Assembly: GCF_001939735.1 (NCBI RefSeq)
Contig: NZ_MJIL01000048.1
Coordinates: 176,129-240,128, forward strand
Reading direction: 5' to 3'
Length of the DNA stretch: 64,000 bases
Source of the DNA: Photobacterium proteolyticum
GTDB taxonomy: Bacteria > Pseudomonadota > Gammaproteobacteria > Enterobacterales > Vibrionaceae
This document shows positions 1 to 15,947 of the stretch, one piece after another. Numbering within the stretch: the stretch's first letter is position 1; each line of letters opens with the position of its first letter. The notes below the pieces were generated by a model, which did not search any database, was not told the DNA's origin, and saw only the letters and a list, made by a program, of their open reading frames with translations. A program made the translations under genes and the position numbers.

Positions 1-322
1 ATAACAGCCGTTTTCAGAACACAGCCCAACCCTGAAGCACTTCTGAGAAAGTTCTCATTTTTCATACAGTTCCAAGTACTTTTCAGCCCCAGCCAAATGT
101 AAACAAAGTGTTTAATGCCAATCAAAAAAGTCAGAATACCAATGCTTTATACAGAAAAGTGGCGGTAATTCCTGGGTTTAGACCGTTTTGTGATGGAAAT
201 TTGACCTTTTTGTAAATTATCGTTAACTTCAAATATTGCTGGAAGCAGAAATGGCGATCAGGGAGATTGCCATAAATATGCAGTAATCCTGCTCGAATGA
301 GCAGAAGCAAGGGAGAGTTGCA
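1..322 (+). promoter_or_regulatory. Upstream region of gltB
   Basis: AT-rich stretch with no convincing gene. A weak sigma70-like pair can be proposed, TTGACC at 201-206 and TTAACT at 223-228, spaced 16 bases; the -10 matches the consensus at only three of six positions. A purine-rich ribosome binding site (GGGAGAG) lies about six bases before the gltB ATG. Short frames reading leftward here look like chance. Confidence 0.35.
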
Positions 323-6213
<5,891 letters not shown>

Positions 6214-6240
6214 CGGTGTAGCCTCTTTTGCAGCTCCAAC

Positions 6241-6277
6241 AAAGCGGGAATGCCCCTCAAGGCCATTCCCGCTTTTT
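6241..6277 (+). terminator. Rho-independent terminator after gltD
   Basis: A stem of GCGGGAATG with CATTCCCGC around a short loop is followed by a T run, 28 bases beyond the gltD stop. The A run on the left could let it work for the other strand too. Confidence 0.9.
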
Positions 6278-6352
6278 ATTGGTTCATGTTACAATTCTTG
6301 CCACACGTGCTCCTGCCTGGGAGCCTCAATTTACCGACAAGAGAACGAATTG

Positions 6353-7051
6353 ATGAAAATCGGCATTATTGGTGCGATGGAACAAGAAGTTGCCATCCTG
6401 AAAGCGCAACTGACCAACAGCGAAACTCACAACAAAGCGGGCTGTACGTTCTATACCGGTACCCTAAATGGTGCAGATGTTGTCTTGTTGCAATCGGGTA
6501 TTGGCAAGGTAGCAGCAGCCGTGGGTACAGCTGTTCTGCTTGAAGTCTTCAAGCCTGATGTGGTGCTAAATACCGGTTCGGCTGGCGGCTTCGATTCTAG
6601 CCTGAATCTGGGCGATGTGGTTATCTCGACCGAGGTTCGCTACCACGATGCCGACGTTACGGCATTCGGTTATGAAATCGGCCAGATGGCCCAGCAACCT
6701 GCTGCATTCATCTCTGATAAAAAGCTGATGAATACTGCAGAGCAGGCACTGGCAGCAATGGATGATATGCATGCCGTGCGCGGTCTGATTTGTACCGGTG
6801 ATGCCTTCGTCTGCTCAGCCGAAAAACAAACCTTCATTCGCGACAACTTCCCAAGCGTAATTGCGGTTGAAATGGAAGCTGCTGCTATCGCCCAGGCGTG
6901 TCACCAGTTCGAGGTACCGTTTGTTGTGGTTCGCGCCATTTCTGACGTTGCCGACAAAGAGTCGCCAATGAGCTTCGAAGAGTTCCTGCCGCTGGCAGCG
7001 AAGAGCTCATCAATCATGGTGGCCAAAATGGTTGAGCTTCTTAACCAGTAA
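6353..7051 (+). CDS. mtnN: 5'-methylthioadenosine/S-adenosylhomocysteine nucleosidase
   Basis: Cleaves adenine from 5'-methylthioadenosine and S-adenosylhomocysteine. It belongs to methionine recycling and feeds S-ribosylhomocysteine to LuxS for AI-2. From the ATG at 6353 ([13 protein letters not shown]) it is 232 residues, the same length as E. coli MtnN. Family signatures are visible: GAMEQEV at the start, NTGSAGG in the middle, and the [10 protein letters not shown] and RAISDVAD segments carrying the catalytic Glu and Asp. The frame stays open upstream, but that part crosses the gltD end and the terminator, so the internal ATG is chosen. A TACAAT element at 6290-6295 may be the -10. The TAA overlaps the cbiB ATG by one base. 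Confidence 0.97.
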   Translation: MKIGIIGAMEQEVAILKAQLTNSETHNKAGCTFYTGTLNGADVVLLQSGIGKVAAAVGTAVLLEVFKPDVVLNTGSAGGFDSSLNLGDVVISTEVRYHDADVTAFGYEIGQMAQQPAAFISDKKLMNTAEQALAAMDDMHAVRGLICTGDAFVCSAEKQTFIRDNFPSVIAVEMEAAAIAQACHQFEVPFVVVRAISDVADKESPMSFEEFLPLAAKSSSIMVAKMVELLNQ

Positions 7052-8007
7052 TGACAGAAGCCCTGGCGTTACTGCTTGATAACAGCTCCCTGCTTGTCTT
7101 GTGGGGAGCTTTAGCTATGCATTGGCTGCTACCGATCCCAGCCCAGCTTCACCCGCTTCACATCTGGCAGCAGCTTGCCATTGTGATTGCCGATAAAGTC
7201 AACAAACCCGACGAGTCCCGCAAACAGCAGCTACTCTCAGGCACTCTGGCCTGGTCACTGATGTGGCTGACCGTTTTGATCCTGCTGGTGGCACTGTACC
7301 AGCTGGTATGGATAGAGAGCATGTTCCACCTCGTCCTTTTGTGGCTGGCGCTGGACTGGCGATCGACAGCCAAGCTAAGTAAGCGGTTTACTCGCGCCTA
7401 CAGCCAAGAGGACAAAGCGGCTTGCCGCCAGTTGCTGGAAACTCCGCTAAACCGGGAAACCCGCAACCTGTCTCTGCTTGGCCTCGGCAAAGCCGGTGCC
7501 GAGACCCAGCTGCTCGCCTATGGCCGACTGGTCGCCGGCGTCTTGTTCTGGTACGCCCTTGCCGGTGGCATCGGTGCCCTGATGTACCGGCTGGCAGTCA
7601 GCCTGGCCCGGGTCTGGTCGCCCAGCCGTCAGCATTTCCACACCTTCGGTCTCCCGGCCATTCGCATTCTCGCTACCCTGGACATTATTCCGCTGCGCAT
7701 CTTTGCTCTGCTGTTCTGCCTCGGCCATAACGGTAAAGCCGCCCTGCAGGGGATCATTCAGCAGGGAGAAAACTGGCTGTTACCCGGCCCCGGATGGCTG
7801 CTGGCTGCAACCGGGCATAAGCTATCCCTGTCTCTCGGCGGCCCCGCTATTTACGGTAACCGCAAGATGGAGCGCCCACGCCTGGGCGGGAAAATTGCCC
7901 CGGCCGCTTTCCACCTGGCACAGATAGACAAGATCGCCAACAACCGCCTGCTGGCCTGGGTGGCGATACAAAGTGTGCTTATCGTTATTTTCCAAGGAGT
8001 CCTCTAA
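7051..8007 (+). CDS. cbiB: CobD/CbiB family cobalamin biosynthesis membrane protein
   Basis: Adenosylcobinamide-phosphate synthase family, which attaches aminopropanol (phosphate) to the corrin ring in B12 assembly or salvage. It is a 318-residue polytopic membrane protein. Hydrophobic segments occur near residues 10-30, 60-95, 155-185 and at the C-terminus. Family-type blocks include NRETRNLSLLGL and GNRKMERPRLGG. It overlaps mtnN by one base, and btuF starts immediately after its stop, so it is translationally coupled inside an mtnN-cbiB-btuF operon. Its place beside the B12-binding protein supports a role in corrinoid salvage. The sequence diverges from the classical enteric CbiB, so exact substrate specificity is inferred. 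Confidence 0.85.
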   Translation: MTEALALLLDNSSLLVLWGALAMHWLLPIPAQLHPLHIWQQLAIVIADKVNKPDESRKQQLLSGTLAWSLMWLTVLILLVALYQLVWIESMFHLVLLWLALDWRSTAKLSKRFTRAYSQEDKAACRQLLETPLNRETRNLSLLGLGKAGAETQLLAYGRLVAGVLFWYALAGGIGALMYRLAVSLARVWSPSRQHFHTFGLPAIRILATLDIIPLRIFALLFCLGHNGKAALQGIIQQGENWLLPGPGWLLAATGHKLSLSLGGPAIYGNRKMERPRLGGKIAPAAFHLAQIDKIANNRLLAWVAIQSVLIVIFQGVL

Positions 8008-8829
8008 GTGCATCTGGCTTGTCTCTGGCTATTACTGTTCTCGTCGGTCACTATTGCGGCCCCCGCTCAACGCGTGATCAGCCTGTCCCCGCACACAACC
8101 GAGCTAGCCTTTGCCGCCGGACTTGGTCCGCAACTGATTGCCGCCAGTGACTATAGCGACTACCCGGAAGCCGCCAAGTCTCTCGAACGGGTTGCCAACT
8201 ACCGTGGTATAAAACTGGAACGTATTGTGGCGCTAAAGCCCGATCTGATCCTGGCCTGGAAGGGCGGAAATCCACCCCGCGAAATGTCCAAACTGGAACA
8301 GCTTGGATTCACTATTTACTACTCCAACCCGCTGGAACTGGAAGATATCCCACATACCATAGAAACACTCGGGCAATACTCGGCCAACCCGAAGCAGGCC
8401 AAGCAGGTTGCAGATGACTTCCGCCAGACCTTAACCGCGCTTAAAAGCAAATACAGCGACCAGCGCCCCGTTAAGTACTTCTATCAGCTCAGCAGCTCGC
8501 CGATCATTACTGTTGCCGACAACAGCTGGCCCAGCCAGGTATTTGCCCTTTGCGGCGGCGTAAACATCTTTGCCGACAGCCCAGCCGCCTACCCGCAGGT
8601 TTCCGAAGAGCAGGTAGTAGTACGCCAACCGGAGGTCATATTCGGTTCCCGGCATTCAGGAACGGAAACCAGCGCCTGGCAACAGTGGCAAGGCAAGTTG
8701 CCAGCCATCGATAACCAGCACGTTTTTACCCTTCAGGCAGATTGGCTTAACCGGCCAACACCCCGTACAATCAAAGCCGTAGAGCAAGTGTGCGAGCGCC
8801 TCAACCAGGTAAGAAACAGCAGCCTGTAA
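8008..8829 (+). CDS. btuF: Periplasmic vitamin B12-binding protein
   Basis: Class III substrate-binding protein that delivers cobalamin to the BtuCD importer. It is 273 residues with a GTG start directly after the cbiB stop. The upstream AAGGAG within the cbiB end serves as ribosome binding site. An N-terminal signal peptide ends near AAPA at residues 17-20. The mature part opens with the typical [17 protein letters not shown] block and continues with a DYSDYPE segment, as in E. coli BtuF. No btuC or btuD is in the window. The mtnN-btuF-TRIC neighbourhood is the same as in E. coli. Confidence 0.93.
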   Translation: MHLACLWLLLFSSVTIAAPAQRVISLSPHTTELAFAAGLGPQLIAASDYSDYPEAAKSLERVANYRGIKLERIVALKPDLILAWKGGNPPREMSKLEQLGFTIYYSNPLELEDIPHTIETLGQYSANPKQAKQVADDFRQTLTALKSKYSDQRPVKYFYQLSSSPIITVADNSWPSQVFALCGGVNIFADSPAAYPQVSEEQVVVRQPEVIFGSRHSGTETSAWQQWQGKLPAIDNQHVFTLQADWLNRPTPRTIKAVEQVCERLNQVRNSSL

Positions 8830-8949
8830 CAGGCATTCAACATTCATTGTGAATAAGCTCACAAAGCCACTGCAGCAAGTTGTACCGCTAACATATCGTC
8901 GTACAATCTCAGCCGATTTCACTTCACTTCAGAGCTAGCAGGTAAAGAT

Positions 8950-9561
8950 ATGCTTATCTATGTTCTCGATATGTTCGGCACCGCCGTGTTTGCCGCATCG
9001 GGTGTATTAATGGCGGGCCGTCTGCGTATGGACCCATTTGGCATCGTCGTGCTTGCCAGCGTCACCGCGATTGGCGGAGGGACGATCCGTGATATGGCTC
9101 TTGGCGCAACGCCTGTGTTCTGGATCACCGATACCAGCTACCTGTGGGTGATCTTTATTACCTGTCTGATCGCCATGCTGGCGATACGCAAGCCCAAGCA
9201 AATGCCCTGGTATTTCCTGCCCGTTGCCGATGCCATCGGGCTGGCCGTGTTCGTCGCAATCGGCGTCGAGAAAGCCCTGCGTTTTGGCGCCTCTCCGATG
9301 GTGGCTGTGATTATGGGGGTAATGACCGGCTGTGGCGGCGGAGTGATCCGCGATATTCTCGCGCGTGAAATCCCGATGGTGCTGCGAACCGAAGTATACG
9401 CCACCGCCTGTATTCTTGGGGGAATAGTCCATACTACTGCGCTGATGCTGCATGTCGACGCCTCGGTCGCCACACTGGCCGGGGTCATCACCACCCTGAC
9501 TATCCGTCTGGCAGCAATCCGCTGGCACCTCTCATTGCCAACCTTTATCCCGCGGCAATGA
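8950..9561 (+). CDS. TRIC cation channel family protein (YadS-like)
   Basis: Bacterial trimeric intracellular cation-channel homologue, formerly UPF0126, of the inner membrane. It is 203 residues and made almost entirely of hydrophobic helices. It shows the duplicated family motif twice, [11 protein letters not shown] near residue 38 and [12 protein letters not shown] near residue 124, which is diagnostic of the two inverted three-helix repeats. It lies 120 bases after btuF, matching the E. coli order btuF-yadS, and may be read from the same transcript. The physiological ion and role are not evident from sequence. Confidence 0.92.
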   Translation: MLIYVLDMFGTAVFAASGVLMAGRLRMDPFGIVVLASVTAIGGGTIRDMALGATPVFWITDTSYLWVIFITCLIAMLAIRKPKQMPWYFLPVADAIGLAVFVAIGVEKALRFGASPMVAVIMGVMTGCGGGVIRDILAREIPMVLRTEVYATACILGGIVHTTALMLHVDASVATLAGVITTLTIRLAAIRWHLSLPTFIPRQ

Positions 9562-9613
9562 CCGCAAACCAAGCGAACCAGTTGGTTCCGTTTCAGCCGA
9601 TAACATCGTGATA

Positions 9614-9640
9614 AAGAGCCGCCGGAAAGGCGGCTTTTTT
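9614..9640 (+). terminator. Terminator after the TRIC gene
   Basis: An AGCCGCC/GGCGGCT stem with a GGAAA-type loop is followed by six T. It closes the mtnN-to-TRIC transcript. Confidence 0.9.
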
Positions 9641-9674
9641 ACATCCAGAAGAGATATAGCCGAGGAAACAGGCA

Positions 9675-9703
9675 TTAAAAAAGGCGCTCGAGGCGCCTTT
9701 TCA
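9675..9703 (-). terminator. Terminator of tyrS
   Basis: On the minus strand a AAGGCGCCTCGAGCGCCTT hairpin is followed by a T run, 20 bases after the tyrS stop. Confidence 0.88.
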
Positions 9704-9722
9704 TCAATGCAGAATGACCGGG

Positions 9723-10910
9723 TTACTTAAGGGTAACGCGCGCAAACTTACGCTTACCAACCTGGTATACCGCTGTACCGGCAGCCGGTACCAGCTTGGT
9801 ATCTTCAATCTTGTCACCGTCAATCTTCGCTGCACCCTGACGGATCATACGCATTGCATCTGACGTTGAGTTTACCAGAGCGGCCTCTTTCAGCAGGTTA
9901 CCGATGGCAATACCGGCTTCGAATTCAAATTCCGGCATTTCATCAGGCATCGCGCCTTTCTGGAAGCGGTTGATAAATTCCTGCTCGGCAGCATCTGCAT
10001 CGGCTTCAGAATGGAAGCGCGCAATGATTTCTTTAGCTAGCAGAATCTTGATATCACGAGGGTTTTTGCCGTTCGCCATATCTTTCTTGAACTGCTCGAT
10101 CTCTTCAAGCGGACGGAAAGAAAGCAGCTCATAGTAGTTCCACATCAGGTCATCAGAAATCGACATGATTTTACCGAACATTTCGCTTGGTACATCTGCG
10201 ATGCCAATGTAGTTGTGAGCAGACTTGGACATCTTCTTCACACCGTCCAGGCCAACAAGCAGCGGCAGGGTCAGGACAACCTGTGGCTTCTGGCCGTTAG
10301 CCTTCTGCAGCTCACGGCCCATCAGCAGGTTAAACTTCTGATCAGTACCACCCAGCTCGACATCTGTCTCCATCGCTACCGAGTCGTAGCCCTGCAGAAG
10401 CGGGTACATGAACTCATGGATAGCGATTGGACGGCCTTCGTTGTAACGCTTTTTAAAGTCATCACGTTCCAGCATACGCGCTACGGTCTGGTTGGCCGCC
10501 AGGCGGATCATGCCTTCGGCACCCAACTCGGATAGCCACGAAGAGTTGAACTCAATTTTGGTCTTGGCCGGGTCAAGGATCTTGAAAACCTGCTCTTTAT
10601 ACGTTTCTGCGTTAGCCAGAACGTCTTCACGCGTCAGCGGCGGACGGGTAGTATTTTTACCCGTCGGATCACCTACCATGCCGGTAAAGTCACCAATCAG
10701 AAATGTTACTTCGTGTCCCAATTCCTGGAAGGTACGTAACTTGTTAAGAATGACGGTGTGGCCCAGGTGAATATCCGGTGCTGTCGGATCGGCACCTAGT
10801 TTAATTCGCAGAGGACGGTTTTCTTTTAACTTAGCAATTAGCTCTTCTTCTGGTATCAGCTCGTCGACACCACGCTTAATTTCCGCTAAAGCTTGTTCAA
10901 TGCTGGCCAT
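9723..10910 (-). CDS. tyrS: Tyrosyl-tRNA synthetase
   Basis: Charges tRNA-Tyr with tyrosine. It is a class I synthetase of 395 residues from [11 protein letters not shown]. The ATP-binding HLGH near residue 42 stands in for HIGH, and KKMSKS is intact near residue 230. A C-terminal S4-like RNA-binding domain ([14 protein letters not shown]) ends the protein. The length and motif forms suit the TyrRS type usual in Vibrionaceae rather than the 424-residue E. coli type. The frame opens 12 codons earlier, but the chosen ATG has a GGGAG ribosome binding site at good distance. It is divergent from the M23 peptidase gene. Confidence 0.95.
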   Translation of the reverse strand: MASIEQALAEIKRGVDELIPEEELIAKLKENRPLRIKLGADPTAPDIHLGHTVILNKLRTFQELGHEVTFLIGDFTGMVGDPTGKNTTRPPLTREDVLANAETYKEQVFKILDPAKTKIEFNSSWLSELGAEGMIRLAANQTVARMLERDDFKKRYNEGRPIAIHEFMYPLLQGYDSVAMETDVELGGTDQKFNLLMGRELQKANGQKPQVVLTLPLLVGLDGVKKMSKSAHNYIGIADVPSEMFGKIMSISDDLMWNYYELLSFRPLEEIEQFKKDMANGKNPRDIKILLAKEIIARFHSEADADAAEQEFINRFQKGAMPDEMPEFEFEAGIAIGNLLKEAALVNSTSDAMRMIRQGAAKIDGDKIEDTKLVPAAGTAVYQVGKRKFARVTLK

Positions 10911-11040
10911 TCTTGTTCGCTCCCACAGAATTGGCAAAAAAGTCATAGTCGACCATCTTACTTGAATAGCGATGTTTTTTGAAACCAGTTAGACTAAGCG
11001 TTGTCTTATTTTTCCCTTATTGCGCAAAAAAAACCTATCA

Positions 11041-12360
11041 ATGCTAGTATCGAAACTTCTCCGGCTGCCAAGGATGCACCAAATACTGATCACATTGCTC
11101 AGTGCCATTGTGGTACTGCTGCTCCTACTGCCGGGCTCAGAGAACAGCGGCCACCCGGAGCGCAAGTTTGAAGTCGGTAAAGTCTACCCGCTTGATATCA
11201 ACCTCGAGGCCCATCAACTGCGGCCGTTGGCAAAAGACGAAAAACCGGCCGTACCGGAGCTGAACTGGAAAGAACATACCGTAAAGTCAGGCGAGAGCCT
11301 GGCCGTTATATTTGACAAAGTCGGACTGTCACCAGGCACACTCTACCGACTGGTCAATGCCGATGAAGGCACCAAGAGCCTGACCCGCCTGCGTCCGGGC
11401 GATCTCCTGAAGTTTGGCTTTGACGAGAACAATGAACTGATACAGCTTATCCAGCCCCAAAGTGCCACCGACACCCTGGTGATCACCCGCACCGGCGATA
11501 GCTACCACTCCAGCGAAGAGAGCAAACCTGTTGATACCCAGCTTAACTTTGCTCAGGCTATTATTACGTCCAGCTTCTGGAATGCCGCCGACAAAGCCGG
11601 GCTGACAGCCAACCAGATCATGGAAATCGCCGGGATCTTCGGCTGGGATATCGACTTTGCCCTGGATATCCGCCAGGGAGACAGCTTCTCGGTGCTGTTC
11701 GAGGAACGCTTTGTCGAGGGCGAGCCTATCGGGCGCGGCAACATTGTGGCTGCAACCTTTACCAACCTGGGGGAAACCTTCACCGCGGTACGCAGCGAAA
11801 GCGGTCAGTATTATGACAAGGAAGGCCGGGCAATGCGTAAGGCATTCCTGCGCTCGCCGATTAACTTCCGCTACGTCAGCTCCAACTTCAACCCTCGCCG
11901 TCTTCACCCGGTGACAGGCAGAGTCAAGGCACACCGGGGAACCGACTATGTCGCCCCTGTCGGTACGCCTATCTGGGCCGCCGGCGACGGTGTGGTCATG
12001 AAGTCTGGCTATAACAAGTTCAACGGCAACTATGTATTCATCCGCCACAGCTCGACCTACGTGACCAAATATCTGCATATGACCAGACGCAAGGTGAAAA
12101 CCGGCCAGCGTGTGAAACAGGGGCAGACCGTCGGCACACTGGGAGGGACAGGCCGGGTAACTGGCCCTCATCTGCACTATGAATTCCTGGTCAATGGCGT
12201 GCATAAAAACCCGCGGACGGTGAAACTTCCTCAGGCCAACTCACTCAAAGGAGCCGAGAAGACACAGTTCAAAAAATATGCCAGCGAGCGCCTGAACCAG
12301 TTGTCACAGTACAGCCAGTTTATCGCCGATAACAGCCCGCTGCTTATCAACCGGGGTTAA
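11041..12360 (+). CDS. M23 family murein endopeptidase (MepM/ShyC-like)
   Basis: Inner-membrane-anchored metallopeptidase expected to cut D,D cross-links in peptidoglycan during wall growth. From the ATG at 11041 it has 439 residues, close to E. coli MepM. There is a short basic N-terminus and one membrane helix (about 10-32). An OapA/LysM-like domain follows (HTVKSGESLAVIF, about 84-130). A second linker domain precedes the LytM/M23 fold, with the zinc ligands in HRGTDY (near 300) and in GPHLHYEF. A TTG at 11020 could start it seven residues earlier; neither start has a clear ribosome binding site. In V. cholerae a gene of this type also lies beside tyrS. Confidence 0.9.
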   Translation: MLVSKLLRLPRMHQILITLLSAIVVLLLLLPGSENSGHPERKFEVGKVYPLDINLEAHQLRPLAKDEKPAVPELNWKEHTVKSGESLAVIFDKVGLSPGTLYRLVNADEGTKSLTRLRPGDLLKFGFDENNELIQLIQPQSATDTLVITRTGDSYHSSEESKPVDTQLNFAQAIITSSFWNAADKAGLTANQIMEIAGIFGWDIDFALDIRQGDSFSVLFEERFVEGEPIGRGNIVAATFTNLGETFTAVRSESGQYYDKEGRAMRKAFLRSPINFRYVSSNFNPRRLHPVTGRVKAHRGTDYVAPVGTPIWAAGDGVVMKSGYNKFNGNYVFIRHSSTYVTKYLHMTRRKVKTGQRVKQGQTVGTLGGTGRVTGPHLHYEFLVNGVHKNPRTVKLPQANSLKGAEKTQFKKYASERLNQLSQYSQFIADNSPLLINRG

Positions 12361-12427
12361 TAACTATATGAACAACTACTTATCCAGATTGGTATAACCG
12401 CGCCGTTTTAGCCAAAATGCCCGTCAA

Positions 12428-12462
12428 CAAAAAAGCCGTCACGGATGTGACGGCTTTTTGTT
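12428..12462. terminator. Bidirectional terminator between the M23 peptidase gene and erpA
   Basis: AAAAAAGCCGTCACGG and its complement flank a short loop, with A and T runs on both sides. The two flanking genes converge, so it can serve both. Confidence 0.9.
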
Positions 12463-12521
12463 ATCTGAGTAGCTCTCACTGCATAATTAGATCAGCGTGA
12501 AAGCTATTGCTTTTTCGGCGA

Positions 12522-12863
12522 TTAAACGCTGAATGATGCACCACAACCACAGGTTGTCGTTGCATTCGGGTTGTTCACAAAGAAGCGGGAACCTTCAAGG
12601 CCTTCGGTGTAGTCAACCGTACCGCCGAGCAGGTACTGCAGGCTCATAGGGTCTACCACCAGCGTCACACCACTGTTTTCAATCGTGGTATCGCCATCAT
12701 TCACTTTTTCATCAAAGGTAAAACCATACTGGAAGCCACTACAACCACCGCCGGTGATGTAAACGCGCAGCTTCAGCTCCGGGTTTTCTTCCTCGGCGAT
12801 TAGCGCTTTCACTTTATTCGCTGCAACATCAGAAAAATTCAGCGGTAAATTGGCATCGCTCAT
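12522..12863 (-). CDS. erpA: Iron-sulfur cluster insertion protein ErpA
   Basis: A-type carrier that hands 4Fe-4S clusters to apoproteins such as IspG and IspH. It is 113 residues from [10 protein letters not shown], the usual length. The three conserved cysteines are present, one in [11 protein letters not shown] and two in the C-terminal CGCGASF. The frame is open six codons further upstream, but a GAGAGG ribosome binding site fits the internal ATG. It lies 60 bases downstream of clcA on the same strand, as in E. coli, and may share its transcript. Confidence 0.96.
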   Translation of the reverse strand: MSDANLPLNFSDVAANKVKALIAEEENPELKLRVYITGGGCSGFQYGFTFDEKVNDGDTTIENSGVTLVVDPMSLQYLLGGTVDYTEGLEGSRFFVNNPNATTTCGCGASFSV

Positions 12864-12923
12864 TAAAAACCTCTCAAACACATACGGTAATTAACCTGAT
12901 TATCTAATACCTGACTATCTCGT

Positions 12924-14327
12924 TCAAGTATTGACCACTTCAGACTGTGCTCTTTGGGCAATTTTTTCCTTTTCCATCTTACGGCGCAAGAGCAGAGAGT
13001 AAATAGGTTGCCCACCCAGCACCTGGGCCAGCATGGTCGCCCCCAGCGTAGTAATAATCAGCGGCAAAATTAGGTGGTAGTTATTGGTCATCTCAATCAC
13101 CAGCAAAATCCCGGTAATTGGCGCCCTTACGGTCGCAGCAAACAATGCCCCCATCCCTGCAATGGCAAACATACCCGGCTCAAGGCCGAGATCGGGAAAA
13201 GCCATCTGTGCCACCGAGCCAAAGAAGGTCCCGAACAAGGTACCAAGGGCCAGCATCGGGGCGAAAATGCCTCCCGGCGCACCGGAGCCAAAGCACAATA
13301 GAGTTGTCGCGACGCGAGCCAGAAACAGGATCAGCAGCAGGCTGACACTGTATTCGCCATGGGTCGCGCTCGGGATCAGGGCAATTCCTCCCCCGGTCAG
13401 CTCCGGCAAATACAGCAGTAATATGCCAAAACACCCACCGAGTATGGTCCCGGTCAGGATATAGCGCCTGCGCTCATTACGGTGAATACGGTCAAACAGG
13501 TCCTGAGACAGAGTCACCAGGCGGTTAAACACAACGCCGAACACCCCGAAGAACATCCCGAGCAGCAAAAACAGCCACAGAGACTTCAGTACCGGCGCAT
13601 CATACTGCGGCATGGTGATCACCGCATGCTGTCCCTGAATACTGCGAAAGACAATATTGGCGACAATGGCCGATATTAACACACACTTGATAGAGATTAG
13701 GCTGTAGCGAAACTGCGGCCGCATCTCCTCGACAACAAACATGATCCCGGCCAGCGGCGCATTGAACGCCGCTGCCAGCCCACCTGCGGCACCGGAGGCC
13801 AGCAGGGCATGGCGTCCTTCCTTATCCTTGAGGCGGAAAGTATCCGAAACCATCCGACCGATGTTACCGCCCATCTGTACCGAGGGCCCCTCCCGGCCAA
13901 GCACCATGCCGGAGCCCAGCGCCCCCAGGCCACCGATAAATTTCACCGGTAGTACCCGCCACCAGCGAACCGGACGAACGTCATCCATCGCCCCCTCGAT
14001 TTCGGGGATCCCGGATCCCGCCGCCTCCGGCGCAAAGCGATGGACCAGGTAATAGCCGATCGAAGCCAGTACCGCACTGATCAGAAATGCCGCCAGCCAT
14101 AATGGCAACCAGCTGCTAATCACGTCTCTCAGCCACTCCGTTCGCTGCTCGGACACCCAGTGAACCGTGATTTCAAACAAGGTAGCAATCAGACCGGCAG
14201 CCAGGCCGACTAGTGCAGAAAGAAACAGTACCGATACCGGTGTTTTATCACGAGAAAGAAAACGCCGAACCAACCCGCTTGGTTGCAGGCGTTCAGGCGC
14301 AGGAGTGCCTTGGGTGTTGTCAGTCAT
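12924..14327 (-). CDS. clcA: H+/Cl- exchange transporter
   Basis: CLC-family two-chloride/one-proton antiporter of the inner membrane, linked to extreme acid resistance. It is 467 residues. The three selectivity-filter blocks are intact: GSGIPEIEG (near 104), GREGPSVQ with the gating Glu (near 145), and GAPGGIFAPMLALG (near 350). The internal proton glutamate lies in the EEMRPQF segment near residue 202. Ten or more hydrophobic stretches fit the 18-helix fold. The ribosome binding site is weak. The hemL-clcA-erpA order is the same as in E. coli. Confidence 0.95.
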   Translation of the reverse strand: MTDNTQGTPAPERLQPSGLVRRFLSRDKTPVSVLFLSALVGLAAGLIATLFEITVHWVSEQRTEWLRDVISSWLPLWLAAFLISAVLASIGYYLVHRFAPEAAGSGIPEIEGAMDDVRPVRWWRVLPVKFIGGLGALGSGMVLGREGPSVQMGGNIGRMVSDTFRLKDKEGRHALLASGAAGGLAAAFNAPLAGIMFVVEEMRPQFRYSLISIKCVLISAIVANIVFRSIQGQHAVITMPQYDAPVLKSLWLFLLLGMFFGVFGVVFNRLVTLSQDLFDRIHRNERRRYILTGTILGGCFGILLLYLPELTGGGIALIPSATHGEYSVSLLLILFLARVATTLLCFGSGAPGGIFAPMLALGTLFGTFFGSVAQMAFPDLGLEPGMFAIAGMGALFAATVRAPITGILLVIEMTNNYHLILPLIITTLGATMLAQVLGGQPIYSLLLRRKMEKEKIAQRAQSEVVNT

Positions 14328-14581
14328 TAGTCAGCCGTATCTTTGAGTAGATTGCCCCGGCAGGGGCAGACAGGAAGGACGAAATTCGTCTGCGCTAAGA
14401 GTAGCCGACAATGCCCTCTTTTTACACTGCCAATGTTGAAAACTAGCTTTCCATCCGTGCCAAAACGGCGGCGGGATCTGGCCGGGCGCACATTCCTTCA
14501 ATTCTCTCGCCAAGTTCCCGGAATTTTAGGTACAATGCCGACACTTTAAATCAGGTAATATTTGAAAAATAGGACATAACC
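14328..14581. promoter_or_regulatory. Divergent clcA/hemL promoter region
   Basis: 254 bases between diverging genes. A TACAAT at 14531-14536 is a fair -10 for hemL, but I see no good -35 at the matching distance. An AGGACATAACC ribosome binding site precedes hemL. Confidence 0.45.
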
Positions 14582-15880
14582 ATGAGCAAGTCAGCTGATT
14601 TATTTGCTAAAGCACAAGAAACGATCCCTGGCGGTGTGAACTCACCGGTTCGTGCATTTGCCGGTGTCGGCGGCAGCCCGCTGTTTATCGAGCGAGCTGA
14701 CGGCGCCTACATTTTTGATGCTGATGGCAAAGCCTATATCGACTATGTTGGCTCTTGGGGTCCTATGATTCTGGGTCACAACCACGTCGCTATTCGTGAT
14801 GCCGTGATCAAGGCCGCCCAGCAGGGGCTGAGCTTCGGCGCACCGACCGAAATGGAAGTGACCATGGCGGAGTTGGTCTCCAAGCTGGTACCGTCAATGG
14901 AAATGGTACGTATGGTGAGCTCAGGTACCGAAGCGACCATGAGTGCCATCCGCCTTGCCCGCGGCTTTACCAACCGCGACAAAATCATCAAGTTCGAAGG
15001 CTGCTACCACGGCCATGCCGACTGCCTGCTGGTAAAAGCCGGCTCGGGCGCCCTGACACTGGGCCAACCAAGTTCTCCGGGCGTACCGGCAGATTTTGCC
15101 AAGCACACACTGACATGCACCTATAACGATCTGGACTCTGTCCGCGCGGCATTCGCCGAGCACCCTGAGCAGGTTGCGTGTATTATCGTCGAGCCGGTAG
15201 CCGGCAACATGAACTGCATCCCGCCGGTTCCGGGCTTCCTGGAAGGCCTGCGCGAGATCTGTGACGAGTTCGGTGCCCTGCTGATCCTTGATGAGGTGAT
15301 GACAGGCTTCCGTGTATCGGAAGGCGGCGCGCAGGGGTATTACAATATCAAGCCGGATCTGACCACGCTGGGTAAAGTGATCGGTGGCGGTATGCCAGTC
15401 GGCGCATTCGGCGGCCGCCGTGATGTGATGCAATATATCGCGCCAACCGGCCCGGTATATCAGGCGGGCACCCTGTCGGGCAACCCGGTTGCGATGGCTG
15501 CCGGCCATGCCTGCCTGAGCGTTCTGACCAAAGAAGGTAACGAAAAGCGTCTGGCCAATACCACCCAACGTCTGGCTGACGGTTTCAAGGCTCTTGCTGA
15601 CAAGCACGGTATCGCCCTGCAGACCAACCAGGTTGGTGCGATGTTCGGTTTTTTCTTTACCGAACAGTCAAGCGTTAGCTGCTTTGATGATGTCACCAAG
15701 TGCGACATCGAACGCTTCAAGCGCTTCTTCAACCTGATGCTTGAAAAAGGGGTTTACCTGGCACCCTCTGCCTATGAAGCCTGCTTTACGTCACTGGCTC
15801 ACGGCGAGAAAGAAATCGAAGCGACCCTGGACGCTGCTGACTTTGCCTTTGCAACCCTGGCCGCTGAAGCCAACGCCTAA
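14582..15880 (+). CDS. hemL: Glutamate-1-semialdehyde 2,1-aminomutase
   Basis: PLP enzyme of the C5 tetrapyrrole pathway that turns glutamate-1-semialdehyde into 5-aminolevulinate. It is 432 residues of the class III aminotransferase fold. The PLP-binding lysine is Lys265 in [12 protein letters not shown]. Other family blocks are [11 protein letters not shown] at the N-terminus, [15 protein letters not shown] near 120, and [11 protein letters not shown] near 240. The start ATG has AGGA upstream. A terminator follows the stop. Confidence 0.98.
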   Translation: MSKSADLFAKAQETIPGGVNSPVRAFAGVGGSPLFIERADGAYIFDADGKAYIDYVGSWGPMILGHNHVAIRDAVIKAAQQGLSFGAPTEMEVTMAELVSKLVPSMEMVRMVSSGTEATMSAIRLARGFTNRDKIIKFEGCYHGHADCLLVKAGSGALTLGQPSSPGVPADFAKHTLTCTYNDLDSVRAAFAEHPEQVACIIVEPVAGNMNCIPPVPGFLEGLREICDEFGALLILDEVMTGFRVSEGGAQGYYNIKPDLTTLGKVIGGGMPVGAFGGRRDVMQYIAPTGPVYQAGTLSGNPVAMAAGHACLSVLTKEGNEKRLANTTQRLADGFKALADKHGIALQTNQVGAMFGFFFTEQSSVSCFDDVTKCDIERFKRFFNLMLEKGVYLAPSAYEACFTSLAHGEKEIEATLDAADFAFATLAAEANA

Positions 15881-15903
15881 GCCGTCAACAGCAAGCCCTA
15901 TTG

Positions 15904-15933
15904 AAACGCCACTCATCGAGTGGCGTTTTTTGT
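15904..15933 (+). terminator. Terminator after hemL
   Basis: AACGCCACTC and GAGTGGCGTT form the stem, ATC the loop, with a T run after it. It also lies just past the stop of the small minus-strand gene. Confidence 0.9.
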
Positions 15934-15947
15934 AACAGGCATACCCC

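Noticed and set aside
6278..6352. Cobalamin riboswitch ahead of the cbiB-btuF genes
   Set aside because: The leader is far too short for the B12 riboswitch, and mtnN intervenes. No conserved B12-box sequence is visible.
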